5,469 nucleotides of DNA from Cycloclasticus sp. Its GTDB lineage: Bacteria; Pseudomonadota; Gammaproteobacteria; Methylococcales; Cycloclasticaceae. Of this stretch, positions 1 through 5,469 are shown one piece after another. The stretch spans positions 1 to 5,469 of the forward strand of contig JAHRWG010000272.1 of NCBI GenBank assembly GCA_019090295.1, in the 5' to 3' direction. The notes under the pieces are model-generated. The model did no database searches. It worked only from the letters and a program-made list of their open reading frames with translations, and was not told where the DNA came from. The translations under genes and the position numbers were made by a program. The first letter of the stretch is position 1; each line of letters opens with the position of its first letter.

Positions 1-1017
1 GCGGATGAGTATGGACTCACCTTCAAGGAAATCGAAAGGGACGGCTTTGTTATTAATGAAAGAGTAGAGAATTTACTAGCGCCTGATGGCAAGGCAGCGA
101 TGGCGAAATCAACGGGCTTGTCAATTATTTTGCTTTCAGATGCTTTTCAAAGGCTCAATCCTGACGTCGTACTTCTGTTAGGGGACCGCTTTGAAACTCA
201 TGGAGCAGCAACTACTGCCATGTTGATGAACATCCCAATTGCACACGTACACGGGGGTGAGATAACTGAAGGGGCTGTCGACGATCAAATTAGGCACGCA
301 ATTACTAAAATGGCATATCTGCATTTTACTTCCACGGAAGAATACCGGAACCGTGTGATTCAGATGGGTGAAGCTCCTGCTAGGGTGTTTTGCTGTGGCG
401 CGCCTGGGATAGATAACGTTATAAGGATGAACCTTTTAGGCAAGGAAGATCTTGAAAAGCAGTTGCAGTGGAAGCTTTACGGTACAACCGCCCTTGTTAC
501 CCTTCACTCTGAGACGAATTCATCCGAGAAACTGAATCTTGATATTACTAGAATACTTGAAGTTTTATCTAACGCTAACATAAGGTTATTGTTTACTTAC
601 GCAAATGCTGATGACGGCGGGTTAGTTATTAATCGGGCTATTGAGTCTTTCGTTGAGAAAGATAGAGAAAATTATCGTGTTATTAAAAGTTTGGGACAAT
701 TGAATTATCTCTCAGCTATGCGACATTTGGACTTGCTGATAGGGAATACTTCTAGTGGAATAATAGAAGCTGCGAGCTTTCATAAGGCTGTTGTCAATAT
801 AGGTATTCGTCAGCAAGGGAGGCTTCGCAGTCAGAATGTTATTGACTGTGATGTTGCTGATATGGACAGCGCAATTTCTAAAGCTTTAAGCCCTAGCTTT
901 GTGTCTCGTTGTCGGAGTGTTACTAACATCTATGGTGACGGGATGGCAGCGAAACGGATTGTGAAAACACTTGAAATGTACGAATTTGACCGGCTTAAAA
1001 GGTTTCATGATCTATGA
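1..1017 (+). CDS. neuC: Hydrolysing nucleotide-sugar 2-epimerase, NeuC/LegG family (5' end outside window)
   Basis: The frame is open from base 1, so the gene starts upstream. 338 residues are visible against about 380 for the family, so roughly 40 are missing; the ATG at 100 is an internal methionine. Family hallmarks seen are GDRFE (181-195), HGGE (250-261) followed by TEGA and IRHAITKM, a VTLH strand near visible residue 166-169, the nucleotide-binding GNTSSGIIEA (742-771), and IGIRQQGRLRSQNVID close to the C-terminus, typical of NeuC-like enzymes. Known family members hydrolyse and epimerise an NDP-HexNAc-type sugar in the cytoplasm, giving free ManNAc (NeuC) or 2,4-diacetamido-2,4,6-trideoxymannose (LegG) for a NeuB-type synthase. 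The stop overlaps the next gene's ATG by four bases, implying translational coupling. The PtmE-like neighbour favours the legionaminic acid version (inference); residues alone do not separate the two substrates. Confidence 0.93.
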   Translation, partial: ADEYGLTFKEIERDGFVINERVENLLAPDGKAAMAKSTGLSIILLSDAFQRLNPDVVLLLGDRFETHGAATTAMLMNIPIAHVHGGEITEGAVDDQIRHAITKMAYLHFTSTEEYRNRVIQMGEAPARVFCCGAPGIDNVIRMNLLGKEDLEKQLQWKLYGTTALVTLHSETNSSEKLNLDITRILEVLSNANIRLLFTYANADDGGLVINRAIESFVEKDRENYRVIKSLGQLNYLSAMRHLDLLIGNTSSGIIEAASFHKAVVNIGIRQQGRLRSQNVIDCDVADMDSAISKALSPSFVSRCRSVTNIYGDGMAAKRIVKTLEMYEFDRLKRFHDL

Positions 1018-2066
1018 AAGGCATAGAGAATATACGTTTGTCTCTCGGGTCTACGATAAAGGAGGCGCTTGAAATAATTGATTCCGGAGCAATGAAGATA
1101 GCGTTGGTCCTAGACGAGAATGAAAAGCTTCTTGGTACGGTAAGTGATGGTGACATTCGTAGGGGGTTACTAAAAGGGCTAAATTTAAAAACTAGAGTCG
1201 ATCAGATATTGCATAAGAATCCGGTTGTTTGTAATGTTAATGATTCGAAAGATGATATTCTGAAACTGGCAGTAGATAAAAAAATATATCAAATTCCAAT
1301 CGTCGATAATGCGGGTCTGTTGATCGGTATCGATGAAGTTGACCAGCTGTTAAGGCCTGCAGACTACAGTAACAATGTTGTTTTGATGGTGGGAGGTCTT
1401 GGTGCCAGGCTAGGGGAGTTGACCAAGGAACGGCCCAAACCTTTGCTAAATGTCGGGAATAAGCCGCTGTTAGAGACAATTATTAACAATTTCTCTAAAC
1501 ACGGCTTCAGAAATATTATTATGAGCGTCAATTATAAAGCTCAGATGATAGAAGATTATTTCGGAGATGGTTCTTGTTTTGGTGTCTGTATAAAGTACAT
1601 ACACGAAAAAAAACGAATGGGCACGGCAGGCGCACTTAGCCTGATGAGAGATATGTTGACCGGCCCGTTTTTTGTCATGAATGGTGACTTGCTGACAAGT
1701 GTCAATTTTGAGCATATGCTTGACTATCACCTCAATAGTCAAGCTATAGCCACGATGGGTGTTCGTGAATATGATTTTCAAGTTCCGTACGGGGTTCTTT
1801 CCCTTGATGGGCATAAAATACTAGGGATTGACGAAAAACCAGTCCATAAGTTTTTTGTAAATGGAGGCGTCTATATTCTAGAGGAGGCGGCTTTGGAGCT
1901 CGTTCCTGATGACACGTTTTTTGATATGCCTGCCTTATTTCAAAAGGTAATTGCTATTGATCATTTAGCGGCCTCTTTTCCAATACGTGAGTATTGGCTT
2001 GATATAGGACATAAAGAGGACCTCAAGAACGCTCAAAATGATTTCGATTCACTGGGTATGGATTGA
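1014..2066 (+). CDS. CBS-domain sugar-1-phosphate nucleotidyltransferase (PtmE-like guanylyltransferase)
   Basis: 350 residues, complete. Two CBS motifs fill residues about 1-115 (TVSDGDIRRG at 42-51 in the first, IYQIPIVD at 91-98 in the second). An NTP_transferase Rossmann domain follows from about 121: GGLGARL (127-133), the pyrophosphorylase signature with PKPLL (141-145), GTAGAL (203-208), NGD metal/sugar site (223-225), EKP (274-276), NGGVYIL (283-289) and WLDIG (328-332). The family condenses a sugar 1-phosphate with an NTP in the cytoplasm. The CBS-plus-transferase layout is that of C. jejuni PtmE, a glucosamine-1-phosphate guanylyltransferase in GDP-linked legionaminic acid synthesis, which also lies next to a NeuC/LegG homologue. 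GTP and GlcN-1-P as substrates are inferred. The ATG at 1014 is chosen because it overlaps the upstream stop (ATGA) and the protein begins at the expected point before CBS1. CBS pairs often bind adenosine nucleotides, so allosteric control is possible. Confidence 0.92.
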   Translation: MKGIENIRLSLGSTIKEALEIIDSGAMKIALVLDENEKLLGTVSDGDIRRGLLKGLNLKTRVDQILHKNPVVCNVNDSKDDILKLAVDKKIYQIPIVDNAGLLIGIDEVDQLLRPADYSNNVVLMVGGLGARLGELTKERPKPLLNVGNKPLLETIINNFSKHGFRNIIMSVNYKAQMIEDYFGDGSCFGVCIKYIHEKKRMGTAGALSLMRDMLTGPFFVMNGDLLTSVNFEHMLDYHLNSQAIATMGVREYDFQVPYGVLSLDGHKILGIDEKPVHKFFVNGGVYILEEAALELVPDDTFFDMPALFQKVIAIDHLAASFPIREYWLDIGHKEDLKNAQNDFDSLGMD

Positions 2067-2483
2067 TTAGGTGGAAATCTTACTGTAATGGATGCTAGAG
2101 CCCCAAAATGACTGAAACAGGGTAATCGGTCTGAGACTCAAACGGACCTAATTGATTTAACGCTGTACCCGGGCGACTTCTAACCGGGAGAAGATGTGGT
2201 TTAACTTTTTGGGGTGATCGGTCCAGACTCCTTATTAGAATCGGTAAAAAGCGTTCCAGCAGCTCTTTTTGGGGCGGAATTGGCTGGCAAGAATGGCAAG
2301 GCATCGCAAATTAGATCTCGTAGGCCAATACCTGCGTAATACCATTCTGGCTTACAGACTCGCCGCAGTGAAACAAAGATAGTGGTTTAGCTTAGATCGT
2401 GTCAGGAATCACGCATGCGTTTGGTCCAGCACAAACTTTATTTTTCGTTTCTGCTCATTCAGAAACAACTTCAACATGCGTTC
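2067..2483. other. Unidentified, gene-free stretch between ptmE-like gene and IS relic
   Basis: About 420 bp with no frame I can assign to a protein. The longest open stretch is 69 codons on the minus strand (2095-2304), without recognisable domain or convincing start signal. Visible structure is limited to two imperfect direct repeats: ATCGGTCTGAGACTC (2125-2139) against ATCGGTCCAGACTCC (2217-2231), and CTTTTTGGGG followed by TG or CG (2205-2216 and 2265-2276). No clear rho-independent terminator follows the upstream gene. The place where the next nonulosonate-pathway gene would be expected is occupied by this sequence, so it may be debris of another mobile element or of a lost gene (inference). 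Confidence 0.5.
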
Positions 2484-2517
2484 TGTGTAATCCCCCGGAA
2501 AAATTGTAGGGTTGGTA
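2484..2517 (+). repeat. Left terminal inverted repeat of outer IS
   Basis: The sequence begins TGTGTAATCCCCC and pairs with the reverse complement of the right end. Similarity continues inward with gaps (TTGTAG then GGTTGG against TTATAG then GGATTG). The exact first base, 2484 or 2486, is uncertain. Confidence 0.65.
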
Positions 2518-2545
2518 AGTAGAGAATTCTCATACACTTTAGATA

Positions 2546-2551
2546 AAGGAG
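2546..2551 (+). promoter_or_regulatory. Orphaned ribosome binding site of outer IS orfA
   Basis: AAGGAG is followed by TTCTCT and then the inner IS. On the far side of that insert, TTTTCT directly precedes ATGAGG (3826). Excising the insert would place AAGGAG six bases upstream of the ATG, an ideal spacing. The site now has no start codon to serve. Confidence 0.6.
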
Positions 2552-2557
2552 TTCTCT

Positions 2558-2584
2558 ACCTTCCCCTTTAGAGTGGGCACCGAT
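2558..2584 (+). repeat. Left terminal inverted repeat of inner IS
   Basis: TTCCCC, AGTGG and ACCG blocks match the complement of the right end in order, with small gaps. The first few bases are too decayed to fix the exact boundary; 2556-2558 is the likely range. Confidence 0.55.
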
Positions 2585-2608
2585 ATCTAACGTAGATGGA
2601 GGTATCCA

Positions 2609-2946
2609 ATGCCCCGAACCACCCAGTCAAAGCGGACCTATCGCTACAGTGATGAGTTTAAGGTTCAGTCTGGAGAATTGAGCCTGGCCGAAGACCTACA
2701 GATCAAGCAGATAGCCGATTCTTTAGGCATCCATCTGATCATGTTATCTAGGCGGCGAGAGGAATGTCGAGAGGGTACATTCAAGTCGGGCAAACAACAG
2801 CTCAAACGAGCGGTTGGTGAGGCCCATAACCCCGGGCAGATAGCTTCCTTAGAAAGAAAGGTAGCCAGACTCCAGCGAGAGAATGAAATACTAAAAAAGT
2901 GGCAACGGTTTTTGCGGAACAAAAGACCAACAGTTCAGGTTCGTGA
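2609..2946 (+). pseudogene. Inner IS orfA relic: IS3-family HTH / leucine-zipper protein
   Basis: ATG at 2609 is preceded by a good Shine-Dalgarno (GGAGG, 2598-2602). The product begins MPRTTQSKRTYRYSDEFK, with an HTH of the transposase_8/IS3 type at about residues 12-52 and a coiled coil or zipper (LERKVARLQRENEILKK) near residues 81-97. After KWQRFL the frame is wrong. Removing the shift at about 2909-2914 (apparent loss of one base) restores AEQKTNSSGS and a TGA at 2944-2946, a normal OrfA end. Without that correction the frame runs on to 3055 through unrelated residues. The tryptophan usual in the HTH (SRWR) reads SRRR here. In an intact element OrfA would bind the IS ends and regulate OrfAB. 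Confidence 0.85.
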
Positions 2947-3785
2947 GCGTGCAATGCAGCCACTATCCAGTAAAAGTCCTTTGAGAGCATTTAAAGATCT
3001 CGAACGGAGGGTGCTACGCCTGGCATTGCCGCAAGTCTTCAGTTCTACTCGCTGAAGATCAGCGGCTACTTGAGCAGATCCGGCGCATCTACACCAGCAG
3101 TCACGAAGCCTATGGTAGCCCTAGATTGCATCAGGCGCTGAGGCAACAGGGGGTTTTCTTCGGTCGACCACGAGTCGAAAGACTGATGAGAGGGGCTGGC
3201 TTACAGGGTCGGGTCCGACAGGTTTATCGAAACATCGTTTGCAAACATCCTTTTAATCTTAAGACGGGAAGTATGCGACTCGAACCGCCAAAGCTGGCGG
3301 GTACAGATCAGCACTGGGCTGCGGACCTGACGTACATTCGCCATCAGCGCCGCTCGGTTTACCTGGTTGCCGTGTTAGACCTTTACTCTCGTAAAATAGT
3401 CGGCAGGTCGATGGGGTCGAGGAAAACCACCGAGCTGAACAGTTAAGCGATCCGGGGTGCGCTTTAACAGCGTCAGCCGGCACCGGGGCAGATATTCCAG
3501 ACCGGCAGAGGGGTACAGTTGGTGTCTTCCGAAGTACAGTGAAACCTTCAAAAATATAACGCGCAGCCCTCGGTGAATCTGGCGGGTCAGGGTACGGACC
3601 ACGCGAAGATGGAATCCTTCTTTCACTCGTTTAAAAGCCGAGTGGGTCAAAAACGTTATTTTTCCAATAAGCGGAATCTATGGGCTGCAATCAAAGATTA
3701 TGTCAACGATTTCTACAACCCAAGACCTTTAGACTCGAGTTTGGGGTATCGCAGCCCCGATAATTTTGAAGCAATAGCTTTATAA
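2919..3785 (+). pseudogene. Inner IS orfB relic: IS3-family DDE transposase catalytic part
   Basis: One reading frame (about 289 codons, normal OrfB length) stays aligned with the family throughout but is cut by four stops: TGA 2982 (in YPVKVL-stop-EHLKIS, where the family often has Cys), TAA 3444, TAA 3465 and TGA 3540. Parts in order are an HTH_21 region (YGSPRLHQALRQQGV, from 3111), the rve integrase core starting HWAADLTYI with the first catalytic Asp at 3324-3326, PAPGQIF, and the C-terminal AKMESFFHSFK with the catalytic Glu at 3612-3614, then LGYRSPDNFE. The second catalytic Asp (family HTDRG) reads QTGRG, with Gly at 3504-3506. The frame is -1 relative to the repaired end of orfA, as expected for programmed frameshifting. 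It is non-functional on two independent counts. Confidence 0.88.
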
Positions 3786-3792
3786 GACCGAA

Positions 3793-3818
3793 CGGTCCAC
3801 TTTATCGGGGGAAAATCA
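3793..3818 (-). repeat. Right terminal inverted repeat of inner IS
   Basis: The end reads CGGGGGAAAATCA, so the complement starts TGATTTTCCCCCG with the TG expected of IS3-family ends. It lies eight bases after the orfB relic's stop codon (3783-3785). Confidence 0.6.
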
Positions 3819-3825
3819 GTTTTCT
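3819..3825 (+). repeat. Possible target-site duplication flanking inner IS (right copy)
   Basis: GTTTTCT here matches GTTCTCT at 2551-2557 with one mismatch. IS3-family elements usually duplicate three to four bases, so only part of this can be the true duplication. The rest may be chance or boundary drift. Confidence 0.35.
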
Positions 3826-4089
3826 ATGAGGAAATCACGGTTAACCGACAGTCAGATTTTGCCACCCAGAAGCAGAACGAAGGCGGTGTTAGGGTGTCCG
3901 GCCCGTCCGGGGAACATGGCATCAGTAACGCCTGCTTCTATCAGTCGCGGTCAAATTGTGGCGGGATGGACGCCTCCTTAATATGGAGTATGAAAGAGCT
4001 TGAAGAAGAGAACCGGGGACTAAAAAAACGGGCGCCGTGGAAAAATCGAAATCTGAAATTGCCCGGGAGGCGATTGAAAAAAGTGGTAC
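3826..4089 (+). pseudogene. Outer IS orfA relic: IS3-family HTH protein, frameshifted
   Basis: ATG at 3826 begins MRKSRLTDSQIL in frame 1. A base appears lost at about 3861-3863 and the homologous frame continues as HGISNACFYQ, GGMDASL and MKELEEENRGLKK. A second apparent one-base loss at about 4030-4035 moves it to the frame giving EKSKSEIAREAIEK. The repaired length is about 88 codons, normal for OrfA of this group. In the family the gene ends with a KKW-stop just after an A-rich slippery site; here TGGTAC (4084-4089) stands where TGG-TAA would be expected. The HTH would bind the IS termini and the coiled coil (ELEEENRGL) would mediate oligomerisation. Its ribosome binding site is now 1.27 kb away, beyond the inner insert. 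Confidence 0.8.
4077..4083 (+). promoter_or_regulatory. Remnant A6G frameshift site of outer IS
   Basis: AAAAAAG lies at the orfA/orfB junction, the typical IS3-family -1 slippage heptamer. In its present phase the preceding orfA codons read GAA AAA AGT, out of register for slippage. One more A would restore GAA AAA AAG TGG and put orfB exactly -1, so a homopolymer contraction is the simplest explanation (inference). Confidence 0.5.
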
Positions 4090-4908
4090 CGCCATCTCGA
4101 CGTAAAGAGATGGCGCTGCGAGCGGTTATCGAGCACCGAGCAAGTATTCGTTTCGCCTGTCAGATTTTCAGCATCAGCGAAACCGGGTACCTGTATTAAC
4201 CGGATCTTAGGGATCATAACGCTCAGATCGCTGACTGGTTGTTACGGTTTACGCAAGCGCATCAGCGCCGGGGGTTTGGTTCATGTTTTATGTATTTGCG
4301 TAACACGAAGGGTTTTTGGCTGGAATCACAAAAGGGCCTAGCGGATGTATCGTGAGTTAGAACTGAATCTGCGTATCTAGCCCAGGCAACGGTTAAAGCG
4401 GAACAAGCCAGAGGCTTTCAAAGTACCTGAGGCCATTAATCAGGTGTGGTCGAAGGATTTTGTGAGCGATACCCTAGTTGACGATCGCAGTATTCGTACC
4501 TTCAATGTGATTGATGATATCAGCCGGGAAGGATTAGCGGTCGACGTTGATTCGTAGATGCCGAGCGCCTGAGGCATCCGTTCATTAGAGCGACTAATAG
4601 AATGGCTCGGTAAGCCCAGTGCTATGCGGTGTGACAACCGGCCGGATTTCATCAGTAAAACCTTAAGGGAATGGGGCTTTAAGTAGCAGATTACACAGTC
4701 CTATACTCAACCAGGTAAACCCACCCAAAACGTTTAAATCGAACCACTCAACCGAGCCGTTCGTCATGAATGGCTAGATTTACACAATTTTAGCTCGGTA
4801 GCTTATGCCTAATTGTTAGCCACTCAGTGGCTTTGGTCCTACAATAATGAACGTCCACATACGGCGATTGGTAGCGTTCCACCTAGGAGCATACTAAACG
4901 TTGCTTAA
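4077..4908 (+). pseudogene. Outer IS orfB relic: IS3-family DDE transposase, heavily degraded
   Basis: About 277 codons, normal OrfB size. The first part, in frame 0, reads KKVVPPSRRKEMAL, CQIFSISETGYLY, stop TAA 4197, then IADWLLRFTQ and LYLRN-like residues. One extra T in the run at 4313-4317 moves homology to frame 1: GWNHKRA, stop 4339, MYRELELNLRI, stop 4378, then INQVWSKDF with the first catalytic Asp (4456-4458), TFNVIDD, stops 4555 and 4570, RCDNRPDF with the second Asp (4633-4635), stop 4684, QPGKPTQN, stop 4735, then the catalytic Glu (4741-4743), stop 4810, and WLWSYNNERPHTAIG, ending TAA 4906-4908. All three DDE residues survive, but eight premature stops and one frameshift rule out function. 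Members of the family cut and join IS ends through a figure-eight or circular intermediate. Confidence 0.88.
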
Positions 4909-4916
4909 TTTAAATT

Positions 4917-4949
4917 TATCAATCCAGCTATAAATGGGAGGATTAGAGA
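4917..4949 (-). repeat. Right terminal inverted repeat of outer IS
   Basis: The stretch ends GGAGGATTAGAGA (4937-4949), complementary with three mismatches to the left end, and lies just after the orfB relic's terminal TAA (4906-4908), where an IS3-family right end is expected. The terminal CA normally seen in the family is not preserved. Confidence 0.62.
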
Positions 4950-5052
4950 TTGGCACGCGTATCGCAGCACTATTCTTAAGCTGACGTTACTATAGATAAG
5001 GGCGTTGAGCCTATGACTGTTTGGAGCTGACCGACAGCTAACAACGATAAAA
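4950..5052. other. Short intergenic spacer right of the IS relic
   Basis: About 100 bp between the outer IS right end and the stop codon of the minus-strand sugar transferase. A five-base stem (AGCTG / CAGCT, about 5026-5040) without a T-run is the only hairpin seen; it is too weak to call a terminator for the minus-strand gene. Confidence 0.4.
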
Positions 5053-5469
5053 TCACCGGCCGAATATTTTATTAAGTGTTAGGAAAATAATCTTCAAATC
5101 TAGCCAAAAAGATTGCCTTTCTATATAACTAACATAATGTTTTTGTTTAATGGGTAAAATGACTTCTATATATGCCTGTTTAGGATTCTTATATTGAGCA
5201 AGAATACTATTTTCATCTACCATTTCGATCGATGCTAAATCTGTAACCCCGGGGCGAATAGATAGTACTTTTTCTCGTATATCCAAAGGGTAATCATCCA
5301 TAAATTCTTTGACTTCAGGCCGCGGACCAACCAAGCTCATATCACCCAAAAATACGTCTATTAACTGAGGTAATTCATCTAATTTATATTTGCGTAAGAA
5401 GCGTCCGGGCTTAGTAATTCTTGAATCATCACCAACAGTAAGCTGTCCTTTTCTTTCTGCACCAATGTA
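5053..5469 (-). CDS. Sugar-phosphate transferase (polyprenol phosphoglycosyl transferase, Bac_transf family), 5' end outside window
   Basis: The minus-strand frame is open to the window edge, giving 138 residues and a TGA at 5055-5053. The start lies beyond 5469; a TTG at 5349 is internal. Visible motifs are QLTVGDDSRITKPGRFLRK, then KLDELPQLIDVF with the Asp-Glu dyad (5379-5374) that is catalytic in PglC-type enzymes, GDMSLVGPRPE (from 5346), the IRPGVTDLASIE block, and a C-terminal SFWLDLKIIFLTL segment. These enzymes are inner-membrane (monotopic in small members) and transfer a sugar 1-phosphate from a UDP-sugar to undecaprenyl phosphate, starting O-antigen, capsule or glycoprotein oligosaccharides. 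Whether this is a small PglC-like protein (about 200 aa) or the tail of a large WcaJ/WbaP-like one cannot be told; the sugar is unknown. It converges on the neuC-type genes and looks intact in the visible part, with A+T-richer sequence than the IS relics. Confidence 0.92.
   Translation of the reverse strand, partial: YIGAERKGQLTVGDDSRITKPGRFLRKYKLDELPQLIDVFLGDMSLVGPRPEVKEFMDDYPLDIREKVLSIRPGVTDLASIEMVDENSILAQYKNPKQAYIEVILPIKQKHYVSYIERQSFWLDLKIIFLTLNKIFGR

Larger units (their letters stand above)
2558..3818 (+). mobile_element. Decayed inner IS3-family element nested in the outer IS leader
   Basis: This element of about 1.26 kb carries an HTH/leucine-zipper orfA followed by a DDE-type orfB in the -1 frame, the IS3-family layout. 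Degenerate ends are visible: left TTCCCC (2561-2566), AGTGG (2572-2576) and ACCG (2579-2582) recur in the same order in the complement of 3818-3793. It sits between the outer element's AAGGAG and its orfA ATG. The bases flanking it, AGTTCTCT (2550-2557) and AGTTTTCT (3818-3825), differ by one and may include the target duplication. Both reading frames are broken, so it cannot move by itself. Confidence 0.8.
2484..4949 (+). mobile_element. Decayed outer IS3-family element (IS407-like), interrupted by a second IS
   Basis: The element has matching degenerate ends: 2484-2496 reads TGTGTAATCCCCC and the complement of 4949-4937 reads TCTCTAATCCTCC (10 of 13 identical), with further patchy similarity inward. 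Between them lie an orfA relic (from 3826) and an orfB relic (to 4908) of an IS3-family transposase with motifs such as GGMDASL, NVIDD, PGKPTQN and WSYNNERPHTAI. Removing the inner insert leaves about 1.2 kb, the usual size for this family. Terminal coordinates may be off by a few bases, and no convincing target duplication is visible at the outer ends. The subgroup assignment (IS407-like) is from memory of motifs only. Confidence 0.82.

Noticed and set aside
1237..1814. Minus-strand open frames inside the nucleotidyltransferase gene
   Set aside because: They lie antisense to a full-length, motif-rich protein and have no family features.
2168..2187. CCCGG / CCGGG hairpin as terminator for the neuC-ptmE transcript
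   Set aside because: Only five paired bases around a loop of about ten, 100 bp past the stop, without an immediate T-run.
2095..2304. 69-codon open frame on the minus strand with many prolines
   Set aside because: No recognised domain, no clear ribosome binding site, and it lies in unassigned repetitive debris. Kept as part of the unidentified stretch.
3375..3650. 91-codon minus-strand frame across the inner orfB relic
   Set aside because: Antisense shadow. The plus strand carries recognisable transposase homology through the same bases, interrupted by stops.
3573..3785. 70-codon open frame as a separate gene
   Set aside because: It is the C-terminal segment of the inner orfB (AKMESFFHSFK, LGYRSP), in the same frame as the upstream pieces and separated from them only by nonsense codons.
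3894..4199. Open frame of 101 codons as an independent small protein
   Set aside because: It fuses shifted pieces of orfA with the start of orfB of one IS. The homologous frame changes inside it, so it is a chance ORF over a pseudogene.
2484..4949. The repeated stop codons read as recoding or a novel multi-protein system
   Set aside because: Stops interrupt two known transposase families at conserved positions, together with frameshifts and a lost catalytic residue. Ordinary pseudogene decay explains them, and neighbouring genes use standard code.
5026..5040. AGCTG/CAGCT hairpin as terminator of the minus-strand sugar transferase
   Set aside because: Five base pairs and no downstream U-tract on the minus strand.

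Overview
The window is a piece of a surface-glycan (nonulosonic acid / O-antigen, capsule or flagellin glycan) biosynthesis locus, probably from a Gram-negative proteobacterium. That guess rests on the gene families, the two IS3-family relics and the moderate G+C content. Nothing in the window fixes a genus.

Left part (1-2066, + strand): two intact, overlapping genes. The first (truncated by the window's left edge) is a hydrolysing nucleotide-sugar 2-epimerase of the NeuC/LegG type. The second is a sugar-1-phosphate nucleotidyltransferase with a CBS-domain pair at its N-terminus, the architecture of Campylobacter PtmE. They share an ATGA stop/start overlap and are almost certainly co-translated. 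This order matches the Campylobacter jejuni legionaminic acid cluster, so a CMP-legionaminic-acid-type pathway is the best guess. A NeuC acting in sialic acid synthesis cannot be excluded.

Middle (2067-4949): no intact gene. About 420 bp directly after the nucleotidyltransferase are unidentified. Then come two decayed IS3-family insertion sequences, one nested inside the other. The outer element (about 2484-4949, about 1.2 kb without the insert) has recognisable ends and an orfA/orfB pair riddled with stops and frameshifts. The inner element (about 2558-3818) sits in the outer element's leader, between a ribosome binding site (2546-2551) and the orfA start codon (3826). It has its own degenerate ends, HTH/leucine-zipper orfA and DDE orfB. 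Both transposases are dead.

Right part (5053-5469, - strand): the C-terminal portion of a sugar-phosphate transferase (polyprenol phosphoglycosyl transferase, Bac_transf family). This type of enzyme starts assembly of lipid-linked glycans. It converges on the left-hand genes.

Functionally, the left pair would supply an activated nonulosonic acid precursor and the right gene would load the first sugar phosphate onto undecaprenyl phosphate at the inner membrane. The roughly 3 kb between them is old mobile-element wreckage. I see no CRISPR array, RNA gene or undescribed system. The most informative signal is the readable history of the nested insertion.
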